64,000 bases of DNA from Lathyrus oleraceus. Lineage: Eukaryota; Streptophyta; Magnoliopsida; Fabales; Fabaceae. Shown here piece by piece: positions 11,427 through 21,355 of this stretch. Every line of letters starts with the position of its first letter. The first letter of the stretch is position 1. The translations under genes were made by a program, and so were the position numbers. The stretch is taken from assembly GCF_024323335.1 (NCBI RefSeq), contig NC_066579.1:252333575-252397574 (forward strand), read 5' to 3'. The notes under the pieces were generated by a model. That model was not told where the DNA came from and did no database searches. It worked only from the letters and a program-made list of their open reading frames with translations.

Positions 11427-12419
11427 CTCCCTCCTAATCATGTTCTTAATCACACTTAAGCAAATGGCAAATGGATTAGTGAAAACAAGGTGTAAATGCA
11501 AATTTGATAATTCACCCTTATGCATGGAATTCAATGGAACAGTGCACGAAAATGTAGCCAAATCCACTTGAAATTCTGTTTGGAAGCTAATGCAAGTGTT
11601 GGAATATGAAAACAATGCATTATTTTTATATTTGAAAATTCCCTCCAAAATTCAAATGAAAAACCAAAAAATTATGTGATGAGAATGCATGACTTGTGAT
11701 GTATGATTTGGATAGTAGAGGTAAAAATAAGAATGTTGCAAAAAGAACCACTTCATTTGGCCTTATGGTTTGAAAGTTATGCATGTTTGAAGTTCAATGT
11801 TCACTTGGTCATGATTGATCCATATCTCCTCAACCACACATGATAAATCCATGATCTTGGACTTTTTGGAAATGGAAGAGAAAGTTCTTCAACTTTCATG
11901 TTGGACAAAATTTCATTTGAAGCTTGCTTGATGATGTAATCTTGAGGAGAAAACCTTTCCATTTTTGGCAATTTCAAATTACAGGTCACTTACTATTTTT
12001 GGAAAGTTTTGATCTGACCTCAAATTCTTCATTGTTGATGTTTGAAATATCAAATGAGACTTGTATGGACATGAATGAGGCCTCTCTAACCATCTCCCAC
12101 CTCCAAATCCATGGTTGAATTGACAGTTGACTTTTGTTGACTTTCTAGGGTTTCAAATGAATTGATCATTGACTGATGAGCTTTGAGCCTTCAATGCCTT
12201 GCCAAACCACTTCAAAATGATCCTTGGATCACATGAACTAATTGCACCAACCCTAGGGCTTTGATCTCATGGAAAATGCACTTGCTTGCTTGCACAATTG
12301 AATCTCCTGACTTGCCTGACTGATGACATGTGATGGACTATGCAAATGTTAATGCAATGTTAATGACCTAAAATGAAAATGTATGTACAAATGGGAGGTG
12401 CAAATTTGAGGTGCTACAC

Positions 12420-13827
12420 ATGGCTCCGGACAGAACTCAACTTCAGAATCTGTCTCTTAAAGGCAATGAGTGCTTCAGGGAATACGCTCAACGCTGTAGG
12501 GAGACAGCTTCCCGTGTTCAACCTCCTATGTTGGAGAAGGAAATGGCTAACATGTTCATGAACACTCTGCCCGGACCTTATTTGGAGCGCCTGGTGGGTT
12601 GCAATGCCTCCAACTTTGCTGATGTAGTCTCTACCGGAGAGAGGGTGGAGAATTACCTGAAGACATATAAGACCCAGAGTGGAGGTGGATCTTCATTAGG
12701 GGTTAAGAAATCGTTCATTCAGGGACAGAAGAGGAGAGAAGGGGATGCAAGTGCCATATCTTCTTATCAGAACATAGATAACCGGAGGAATAACTTTCAA
12801 AACTATCATCAGCAACCGTATGTTGCGGCTGTGACGATTCCAGCTGTAGCACCACTATAACAACAACAACCACAACGTCAGCAAACTCAGTACCAACCAC
12901 AACAACCGGGTAACAGACCTGCTTATCAACAGAGGCAAAGGATGATGGACCGGCGTTTCGACACTCTTCCAATGTCGTACGCTCAGCTACTTTCTAGTCT
13001 TCAACAAGTACAACTTATGCAGTTACGCACTCTGGCTCCTCCCGTTGGTAGACTTCCGATGGGTTAGGACGCCAACGCTAGGTGTAGCTTCCACTCTGGG
13101 GCACCTGGCCACAATATTGAGAACTGCAAAGCTTTTAAGCACGTAGTTCAGGACCTCATAGATTCAAAGGCCATCGACCTTGCACCGGCTCCGAATGTCG
13201 TCAACAATCCCATGCCCCAGCATGGTGGTGCAAATGCTAATATGATGGAAGGGGAAGCCAGATCCGTCAAAGATACGTTGAAGCTGAAGACTCCGTTGTC
13301 GGATATCAAGGGATACTTGTTGAAGGCCGATGCTTTCCCCGGTTGTGGGAAGGGTTGTTTGGATTGTGCTACTCAGAGTGGAGGTTGTTTGAAGCTACAA
13401 CAGGGTATCCAGGTCTTGCTCGACAAAGGTATCCTCCAGGTTGAAGATTTGTCTGTCCAAGAGTCTGTGGAAGGGGTTGAGGAAGAAGTGTTTGAAGATG
13501 CTACTGATGAATTCGCAGATGTTGTTCCTACTGATTCTGTAATTCGTGATGATGTAGTTAATCTTTCCAATGAGGGTAATCCATGATGTAATTGAACTTG
13601 ATTCCGATGTTTCGGATGTGTGTACTTCAACGCCTCAGACTCGTCAGGGGCCGATTACTTTCTCCAGTGCTGGTATCATTCAGTATGGCCAGGTCTCTGC
13701 GGTCAACGATGAAAATGGGGATAGCGATTGTGACATCGATAACTGGGTGCGTCCGAGGATCCCAGGTGAAGTCATCAACAATTGGTCTTCTGAGGAGATT
13801 GTCCAAGTCACTTTTCCGGAGGAGTAA
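12420..13827 (+). pseudogene. gag: gag of element A (partial, broken)
   Basis: The frame opens at the B junction within the capsid domain: CFREYAQRCRETASRV near the start is typical of Ty3/gypsy Gag. A Gln-rich linker follows, then the knuckle-like CSFHSGAPGHNIENC segment near 13085-13130 and a Cys-rich stretch (CGKGCLDCATQSGGC) near 13340-13390. In-frame stops lie at 12858 and about 13067; the frame shifts near 13575 and continues to 13827 through DNWVRPRIPGE, the segment that precedes the intron in Tat elements. No D(T/S)G protease motif is seen between the knuckle and 13827, so the protease seems to be deleted near 13665. Confidence 0.75.
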
Positions 13828-14078
13828 TTTTTCTTGTTTATTCATGCATATCCAAGTCTTACGTTCCGCCCAGGGCGTAATGACTCATTGTAGGGCTCAT
13901 CTATGTGGATACTTGCATTTTTTATCATAAATAAAGGACGTCTTTTTGAATTTAAATATTTTGTTCACTGTCTTTCAATTTTTGCAGTTTTCAAAAATCA
14001 AAAAAATATATTTGGAAATGTTTTGTTTAGTTTTCATTCCTTGTTCACACTCATAAGCACATACCATCACTCATGCAG
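13824..14078 (+). other. Candidate gag-pro/pol intron of element A
   Basis: Ogre elements are known to carry a short intron between protease and RT. Here the upstream frame ends at a TAA right after GAGTAATT (possible donor GT at 13824), the next 200 bp are T-rich with stops, and acceptor-like sites TTTTTGCAG (ending 13987) and TCATGCAG (ending 14078) precede the frame that leads into RT. Exact sites are inferred and untested. Confidence 0.4.
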
Positions 14079-14079
14079 A

Positions 14080-17000
14080 TGCACAACACCGGGTCCTGTT
14101 GATAACAGTTCTGCTATGGCTCGCTTCGACTTTGAAAATCCAATCTTTCAAGCTGAAGAAGAGGGTGATGAAGACTGTGAACTCCCTGAAGAACTTGCCA
14201 GGTTATTAAAACAGGAAGAAAGGGTCATTCAACCGCATCAAGAGTCTGTGGAAGTGATTAATCTTGGCATCGAGGACGTCAAGAGAGAGATCAAGATAGG
14301 GGTTGCTTTGGAAGATAATATGAATAAGGGGTTGATTGAATTGCTGCAAGAATATGTTGACATCTTCGCTTGGTCTTATCAGGACATTCCAGGGCTTGAC
14401 ACAGATATTGTGGTACACCGTTTGCCTCTCAAAGAAGGTTGTCCTCCGGTCAAGCAGAAGCTCAGAAGAACAAGACCAGAGATGGTTGTCAAGATAAAGG
14501 AAGAAATGCAAAAATAGTTAGATGTAGGGTTTCTAGCAGTCACAAATTATCCTCCATGGGTTGCAAATATCGTTCCAGTACCTAAGAAGGATAGAAAGGT
14601 ACGGATGTGTGTTGACTACCGGAATCTGAATAGAGCTAGTCCTAAAGATGATTTCCCATTACCTCACATCGACGTTTTGGTGGATAACACAACTCAGTTC
14701 TCGGTATTCTCCTTCATGGATGGCTTTTCTGGCTATAATCAAATTAAGATGGCACCAAAAGACATGGAGAAGACAACATTCATAACCCCATGGGGCACTT
14801 TCTGCTACAAGGTGATGCCGTTTGGTCTGAAAAATGTCGGAGCAACATATCAACGAGCGATGGTGACTCTTTTCCATGATATGATTCATCATGAAATCGA
14901 GGTTTATGTTGATGATATGGTTGCCAAATCTCAGACGGAAGAAGAACATTTGGTGAATTTGCAGAAATTGTTTGAGCGTTTGAGAAAATTCAAGCTGAGG
15001 CTTAATCCAAACAAGTGTACTTTTGGGGTGAGATCTGGAAAATTACTGGGTTTTATTGTTAGTGAAAAAGGGATTGAGGTGGATCCGGCCAAAGTGAAAG
15101 CGATACAGGAAATGCCTGAGCCAAGAACAGAGAAACAAGTCCGTGGTTTCTTAGGGAGGTTGAACTACATTGCAAGGTTCATCTCTCACCTAACAGCCAC
15201 GTGTGAGCCAATATTCAAATTGCTGAGAAAAGATCACGCTATCAGGTGGAATGATGATTGCCAAAGGGCTTTCGAGAAGATAAAAGAGTATTTGCAGAAT
15301 CCTCCTATCCTTATGCCTCCGGTCCCAGGGAGACCGCTGATTATGTATTTGACAGTACTAGACAATTCCATGGGTTGTGTTCTCGGTCAACACGACGAGA
15401 CAGGTAGGAAAGAGCATGCCATCTACTACCTGAGTAAGAAATTCACAGACTGCGAGTCGAGATACTCAATGCTTGAAAAGACATGTTGTGCACTTGCATG
15501 GGCTGCTAAGCGATTGAGACAATACATGTTGTCTCACACCACCTAATTGATCTCCAAGATGGATCTAGTCAAATACATATTCGAGAAGCCAGCTCTCACC
15601 GGAAGGGTTGCTCGTTGGCAAATGGTACTGACAGAGTACGATATCCAGTATACATCCCAGAAAGCCATCAAAGGGAGTATTCTATCAGACTATCTTGCTC
15701 AGCAGCCGATTGATGATTATAAGCCGATGAAGTTTGATTTTCCAGATGAAGACATCATGTTCCTCAAGATGAAAGACTGTGAAGAGCCAGTTGTTGAGGG
15801 GGGACCTGATCCAGACGAAAAGTGGACTTTGTGGTTTGATGGGGCTGTCAATGCCAGAGGAAGTGGAATTGGCGCTGTCATTACTACTCCGAAAGGTGCC
15901 CACGTGCCTTTCACCGCTCGCCTGACTTTTGAGTGCACCAATAATGAAGCTGAGTATGAAGCTTGTATCTTAGGTATTGAGCAAGCCATTGATTTGAGAA
16001 TCAAGACTCTGGACATCTTCGGAGACTCAGCTCTAGTGATCAATCAAGTGAATGGTGATTGGAACACCCTCCAGCCCAATCTGGTCCCTTACAAAGATTA
16101 CACGACAAGACTATTGACTTTCTTCACAACAGTAAAGTTGTATCACATACCTCGTGATGCGAACCAGATGGCAGATGCTCTTGCCACTCTATCCTCCATG
16201 ATCAACGTGATTCGGTGGAACCACGCTCCCAGGATCGATGTGATGCGCTTCGACAGGGTCGCGTATGTGTTTGCTGCTGAACTGGTAGTTGACGACAAGC
16301 CCTGGTATCACGACATCAAGCGCTTTCTGAAGAATCAAGAGTACCCTGCAGGGGCATCCAACAATGATAGAAAGACTTTGAGAAGATTGGCAGGCAGTTT
16401 CTTCTTGAACAAAGACGATGTGTTGTATAAGAGGAACTTCGACATGGTTTTGCTCAGATGCGTGGATAGACACGAAGCAGACATGTTAATGCAGGAAGTT
16501 CATGAAGGCTCTTTCGGTACTCATGTCGGCGGGAATGCAATGACTAAGAAATTGTTGAGAGCGGGATATTACTGGATAACCATGGAATCTGATTGTTTCA
16601 AATATGCTTGGAAGTGTCATAAATGCCAGATTTATGCTGATAAGGTACATGCGCCGCCAAATCCTTTGAATGTGATGTCTTCGCCGTGGCCTTTTGCTAT
16701 GTGGGGCATCGATATGATTGGAAAGATTGAGCCGACCGCCTTCAATGGGCATCGCTTCATCCTTGTTGCCATCGACTAATTCACCAAGTGGGTCGAAGCA
16801 GCATCGTTCGCGAATGTCACCAGACATGTGGTTGCCCGTTTCATCAAGAAAGAAATCATTTGTCGCTGTGGGATTCCCGAAAGAATCATTACTTATAATG
16901 GTTCTAATCTCAACAACAAAATGATGAAGGAGTTGTGCCAGAACTTCAACATTCAGCATCACAATCTTCCCCTTACCTCCCTAAGATGAACGATGCTGTT

Positions 17001-17551
17001 GAGGCGGCAAATAAGAACATAAAGAAGATTGTGCAGAAGATGGTCGTTACATATAGAGATTGGCATGAGATGCTACCCTTCGCCTTGCATGGGTACCGTA
17101 CTTCAGTACGTACATCGACGGGGAAACCCCTTACTCCCTTGTGTATGGTATGGAAGCAGTCCTACCTGTTGAAGTGGAGATTCCTTCTCTAAGAGTCCTG
17201 TTGGATGTCAAGTTAGACGAAGCTGAATGGATTCGGACAAGGTTCAATCAGTTGAGTCTTATCGAAGAGAAGCGAATGGCAGCCATTTGTCATGGGCAGT
17301 TGTATCAGAGTCGGATGAAGAGAGCCTTTGATCAGAAAGTGTGTCCTCGATGCTTCAAGGTCGGAGATTTGGTGTTGAAAAGGATCCTTCCTCCTCAGAC
17401 AGATCACAGGGGCAAGTGGACTCCTAACTATGATGGACCGTATATTATCACCAAGGTTTTTGATGGTGGGGCCTTAATGCTTGCAACTATGGATGGTGAA
17501 AACTTCACTTCCCCTGTGAACTCAGACACAGTTAAAAAATACTTCGCATAA
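14080..17551 (+). pseudogene. pol: pol of element A: RT, RNase H, archaeal-type RNase H, integrase
   Basis: One frame runs to 16779 with stops at 14515-14517, 15544-15546 and 16777-16779. RT shows DYRNLNRASPKDDFPLP and YVDDMVAKS (near 14905). RNase H lies at about 15340-15560 with YLTVLDNSMG where the catalytic Asp is expected. The archaeal-type RNase H at about 15810-16200 keeps its four acidic positions (FDGAVN, NEAEYEA, GDSALV, MADALATL). Integrase has the HHCC finger (about 16500-16630) and WGIDMIG, but the second catalytic Asp is changed (IITYNG, near 16890). Frameshifts occur near 16965 and 17120; the C-terminus ends KKYFA at 17551. Two RNase H domains place it in the Tat lineage. Confidence 0.85.
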
Positions 17552-17561
17552 AATAGACCCG

Positions 17562-17749
17562 CTGGACAGTAAAAAGAATAGTCCAGGAAAAAATGGGCAT
17601 CCCGACAAACAAAGAAAATGAAAAGGTTCGGGCAAAAATTAGGGATTAAAAATGAAAATATCGTACACCCGGTAAGTTGAAAACCTGAAAAGGCAACTTA
17701 GGCAAAAATGGGTATCCCGGTGGATTGAAAACCCGAAAAGGGCGATCCA
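17562..17749 (+). repeat. Post-pol hairpin array of element A
   Basis: Four stem-loops follow the pol stop by 10 bp: CTGGAC (17562-17567) with GTCCAG (17581-17586); CCCGA (17601-17605) with TCGGG (17628-17632); TAAGTTG (17673-17679) with CAACTTA (17694-17700); TGGATTG (17721-17727) with CGATCCA (17743-17749), the last with an inner CCC-GAAAA-GGG. Each is followed by GGCAAAAAT (GGAAAAAAAT after the first) and then either GGGYATCCCG or TAGGGATTA. The same layout is found in B, C and, partly, E. Confidence 0.7.
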
Positions 17750-19100
17750 GGCAAAAATTAGGGATTAAGCGAATGACTGCGTTCTGAGTAGTTCTGAATC
17801 TCATCCCATGTCGATAACTGGAAACTTTTGAAGGATAGGAAACAGTCCAATCACTCTTTTCAGAAAGCTGATCATCTGGAGGATCTTGAAGACGAGCCAG
17901 TCATAGCAGAATTGGAACCCAATAGAAATCCATTTCACATTACCATTAGATTAATTTCTGTTTTTATCTTTTGTGCGATTACCTCTTTCCAGGGATTGCT
18001 TCCTGATGTAAATTCCTATTCAGAGGCCATTCAATCGATAAAATCATGTTATTCAGTATATCTCTGTTTTCATTTTCATTTTACTGTTTTGTTTGCAAAA
18101 ATGACGTCCGAATTTTTGATAAACATTGCATCATGAAACATAAGAGCTTTACAGGTACATGCTTAATAAACATTTAAAATTGCTGTAAATGTTAAGTGCT
18201 TTAGATCGTCTATTCAGAACAGGTATCCTCGGGGCATTTCCTTAAGGTTCCCAGTCGATAATCGCGAATGTTTTCCCCCAACAGTCGAAGTTGGTATCTT
18301 ATCCCTGCAGAGCTGATCAGAGCATTGGATTCTTCGATCCCCAGCAGGCTCTCACTGTTGTACCTCCCCCAAGCGGTTGTTTCAGAATATACACTCCCCA
18401 GTAGAGTTGACAGTGCCAGACTATATATCCCCAGCGGAGTTGACAGTGCCAGACTGTATCTTCCCAGCAGAAGCGGCTGCTCCTCAGGGTTCGATGCCAG
18501 ATCGATGATCTCGACGCCAAATCCATGGTCTCTTTCCTTGAAGCAGAATCTCGGTACCGTATCGGTGTTTGCTTCCCCTGCTAAGTCGTCTCTCTCATAG
18601 ACTATGGTTTCCAGAACCACTATCGCTTTCCCCAACAGCAGGTTTTCAGTGTCGTTCTCTCCCCAGTCAGAGTCTCGGTATTTCGTCATTGCTAGAACAC
18701 CGTGTGGCGGGTCATTTCCCCACAGAGTTCTTTGCGCTGTGCATCTCCAACAGCCTTGCCAGGGTCCAGAAGATGGTGATCATTTCCCCAGCAGATTCCC
18801 TTGCCTCGGCTTGGCATTCTACCCAGCATTTCGCATCCCTGCATGTAGAATCATATTGCATTGCATCCTCCCAAATCGCGTAGCATTTCCATTTTCATGG
18901 AGCATTACGCCATTGAAAAATTCAAACATACGCATGTAAGCATAAAACATTCTCGGTATCCCAAGTGATAAGCCAGAAGTTGTTTCCAGTACTCAGACTG
19001 AAGATTGTTCATGACTTACCTTTATTATCCCCAGCAAGTGTCATTGGCCTATGCGCCGCCTCAATTATCTTTCCCTATTTCTGCCGATGCTGACAGGCAT
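17750..19100 (+). other. 3' untranslated region of element A
   Basis: No gene is supported. 17780-18180 is a conserved stretch shared with B and C (for example around CAGGGATTGCTTCCTGATG). 18240-19040 is rich in TCCCCAGCAG-like words annotated separately. Words ending in YATTCAG near 18980 already resemble the tandem array that begins at 19101. Confidence 0.6.
18338..19045 (+). repeat. Dispersed repeats resembling the 3' end of tRNA-Arg (PBS complement)
   Basis: Best copies are TCCCCAGTAGAGTTGACA (18395-18412) and TCCCCAGCGGAGTTGACA (18428-18445). Each could pair with the 18-nt PBS of Ogre element D (33090-33107) by 14 Watson-Crick and 3 G-U pairs with one mismatch. Shorter relatives occur at 18338, 18461, 18659, 18717, 18784 and 19029. 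The PBS of A itself is outside the window, so the pairing partner is inferred from D. Confidence 0.5.
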
Positions 19101-19440
19101 GAAGTTTTTCCGGTATTCAGACCGAAGTGGCTTTCAGGCCAGTTTTCCGATGTTCAGATCGAAGAAGTTTCCGACGTTCAGGTCAATGCAACTTGTGGCA
19201 TTCAGGGCAATTTTCCGATATTCAGATCGAAGTGGCATTCAGGCCAATTTTCCGATATTCAGATCGAAGTGGCATTCAGGCCAGTTTTCCGATGTTCAGA
19301 TCGAAGAAGTTTCCGACATTCAGGTCGATGCAACTTGTGGCATTCAGGCCAGCCTCTCGGTGTTCAGACCGATATTAATAATCTCATATCTTCCGATGTT
19401 CAGATCGAAGTCATTTCCAGTATTCAGACTGATGAGCAGC
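19101..19440 (+). repeat. 37-bp tandem array in the 3' UTR of element A
   Basis: Units such as TGGCATTCAGGCCA followed by ATTTTCCGATATTCAGATCGAAG recur, some carrying a variant block with GTTTCCGACGTTCAGGTC and GCAACTTGTGGC. Because 37 is not a multiple of three, the same peptide pattern (FRYSDRSGIQ-like) appears in all three sense frames, all largely free of stops. Element C has a longer version. Tandem repeats in this hypervariable 3' region are known for Tat-lineage elements and can seed satellites. Confidence 0.75.
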
Positions 19441-19690
19441 ATTCAGGCCATGGTTATTTCTATGTTACCATTTATTTTGGTATCCAGGTTAACATTCTAT
19501 TTCGATATTCAGACTGACTCTCACCGTACCAGACGGATTCTTCTTTCAAGACCACCTCTTTGCCGAATCTGACAAGCATTGTTACTTCACTTCACTTCAG
19601 TGCAAACTTTCGGGCTTTTATTGTATTCAATCCCTTGATACCTCGAAAGTGCGAAAGCCGCTGCTATCTTCTTTTCGGGTCTCCAGTTGA

Positions 19691-19705
19691 TTGAATAGGG
19701 GCAGC
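19691..19705 (+). promoter_or_regulatory. Polypurine tract region of element A
   Basis: AATAGGGGCAGC directly precedes the TGTAATACC start of the 3' LTR. The same word in reverse complement borders the LTR of element C (59142-59153). It is the expected plus-strand primer site, although short and not purely purine. Confidence 0.6.
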
Positions 19706-19964
19706 TGTAATACCTCAAAATTTGCCCCCCTCATTCATGCATTCATTTTTAGGTCAGTTAACATTTCATATTGCATTTCATCATGTCAATCGGAATTAGA
19801 TCCAAGAAGCTCGAATATCATCCAAGACACTTTGTGGGTCCTATCTGGGTGATTAGTCAACACAAGGGAATGGCTTGAGATACTTCCAACATGTTCAAAT
19901 GGAGTCTATTCATCAGTCAAAACGTTAATCTTGAAGGAGCAAAAGTTTGTTCATGAGCTGTCAT

Positions 19965-19999
19965 GCTCGCTAGGCGAGCAGAATGGGTCGCCTAGCGAG
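19965..19999. repeat. Nested palindromes in U3 of element A LTR
   Basis: GCTCGC-TAG-GCGAGC (19965-19979) lies within a larger inverted repeat, CTCGCTAGGCGA (19966-19977) with TCGCCTAGCGAG (19988-19999). The same core, TCATGCTCGCTAGGCGA, recurs at 20052-20068. It lies about 300 bp upstream of the TATA box, so it may be a protein-binding or cruciform-forming site. Confidence 0.6.
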
Positions 20000-20107
20000 T
20001 CCCAAGAAAAGCCACAAGAATCACCTACGCTCAGAGGAATTTCTTGAACTGTCATGCTCGCTAGGCGAAGCCCACGCATTTTGAAAATAAAATAATAAAA
20101 AAAAACG

Positions 20108-20243
<136 letters not shown>

Positions 20244-20303
20244 CAGAAAAATCTTGGACTTGGACCTCTCTCATTTGAGCCCACAAAGCCACGAAAATCA
20301 GGT

Positions 20304-20310
20304 TATAAAT
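20304..20310 (+). promoter_or_regulatory. TATA box of element A LTR
   Basis: TATAAAT, aligned with CTATAAATAC in C and TATATAAATA in the solo LTR by flanking sequence (CTGAAATTTCAG-like just downstream). It is about 600 bp from the LTR start. Confidence 0.6.
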
Positions 20311-20866
20311 TCTGAAATTTCAGTAAAGGGAAAAGAAAGAGAGAGAGGGAGAATTGGTGAAAGCTGAAAACACTCTGAAGTTTCCTTGGAACAAAAGGCT
20401 AGAGAGATTCTAACTAATTCAGAGCAACCTCCAGAGACTGAAGGGAACTCATCTGCAAAGAACCAATTCCCTCTCATATAAACCCTAAGATTGTTCTGCA
20501 AAGCCAACGGTGCAATTCAATTTCAATCGATCCTCCCCAATCAGTTTTTTTGTGAGGGCTCACATGACTCTTGAAAGGATAGCTTGCTTGGCATTCCACT
20601 TTATTTGTGGGATACCATTTGGAGATTTATTCCGATTACCTGTATTGACTTGCTTTCTTTGATGGTGCCAGCTCGAGAGATCTCTGAGTTTCTTATTTCT
20701 TTAGTTGTTATTACTTCGGATCTTTTGTAACCCAAACAAACTCATTGATTTTTCTTCTCCTAAGAACACGTTAACTCCTTCTACTACAGGCGAGTAAGTC
20801 TCCAAAGGTCGAGCATCCGGTAGATTGCGTAGTAACATCGTTCATCTAAAAAACACAACCCTTAAC

Positions 20867-21045
20867 CCGTAGTTAGCCAAACTACGGTTTGCTCTGATTC
20901 TCATTCCAGATGAGATACGTAGGCATAAGACGCGATGTCTTAGCGAGCACACTCCTCTTTAACCCATAGGTAGCCGAGCTACGAAGACTCTGATTCTCAT
21001 ATCCAGATGAGATACGTATGCAGTGGATGTAATATCCGTGCGAGT
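20867..21045 (+). repeat. Two structured U5 modules of element A LTR
   Basis: Module 1: CCGTAGTT (20867-20874) can pair with AACTACGG (20880-20887), or CTACG (20882-20886) with CGTAG (20918-20922). Inner TCTCAT (20899-20904) pairs with ATGAGA (20910-20915), then TAAGAC-GCGAT-GTCTTA (20926-20942) and GCGAG. Module 2 repeats the order at about 20973-21045 with TCTCAT/ATGAGA and GGAT/ATCC around GTAAT, ending GCGAG. The two possible partners of CTACG suggest a switchable fold. Confidence 0.65.
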
Positions 21046-21355
21046 CATTTTCTTTTGACCCCCTCTTTTAGCAAATAGTACATTAGATAAACCCACACCC
21101 TTTAGACAAGAACAACAAAAGTGGATCCCGTAGAGTACTACGGATGCGTAGGGGTGCTAATACCTTCCCTTCGCATAATAGACTCCCGAACCCAAGATTT
21201 GGTTGTGAGACCTTGTCTTTTCCTTTCCTTTTTTTTCCAGGATTACTTCGAGCGTTTCCTTTCCCTCCTTTGGGATAAATAACGCACGGTGGCGACTCTT
21301 CTGTCATTTCTTTCTCGCCGGTTGTTTTTCGCATCTCCTTTTTCAGGTTGCGACA

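Larger units (their letters stand above)
544..12418 (-). mobile_element. Element B: deleted Tat/Ogre-lineage Ty3/gypsy retrotransposon
   Basis: Reading leftward: long 5' LTR (12418-7640), leader (7620-6570), broken gag (6569-5285), broken pol (4870-3165), hairpin array (3150-2953) and 3' UTR down to 544. The Gag zinc-knuckle-like segment and the surviving RT, archaeal-type RNase H and integrase pieces match those of elements A and C here. Its right edge at 12418 abuts the middle of the gag of element A, so B inserted into A. Its 3' LTR is not in the window; an Athila-like LTR interrupts its 3' UTR at 543/544. Large internal deletions make it non-autonomous. Confidence 0.75.
7640..12418 (-). 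mobile_element. Long 5' LTR of element B (about 4.8 kb)
   Basis: On the minus strand it starts TGTAGCACCTCAAATTTGC at 12418, closely matching the LTR starts of A, C and the solo LTR (TGTAATACC/TGTAACACC...AAATTTGC). The other end carries the block shared by all Tat/Ogre LTRs here: GGGTGCTAATACCTTCCC (about 7770-7790) and AACGCACGGTGGCG (about 7645-7660). A TATA box at 11420-11426 leaves about 1 kb of U3 and an unusually long downstream part of about 3.8 kb. The interior (8400-11400) is AT-rich and non-coding. The exact inner boundary is uncertain because the end is degenerate. No second B LTR is in the window for comparison. Confidence 0.65.
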
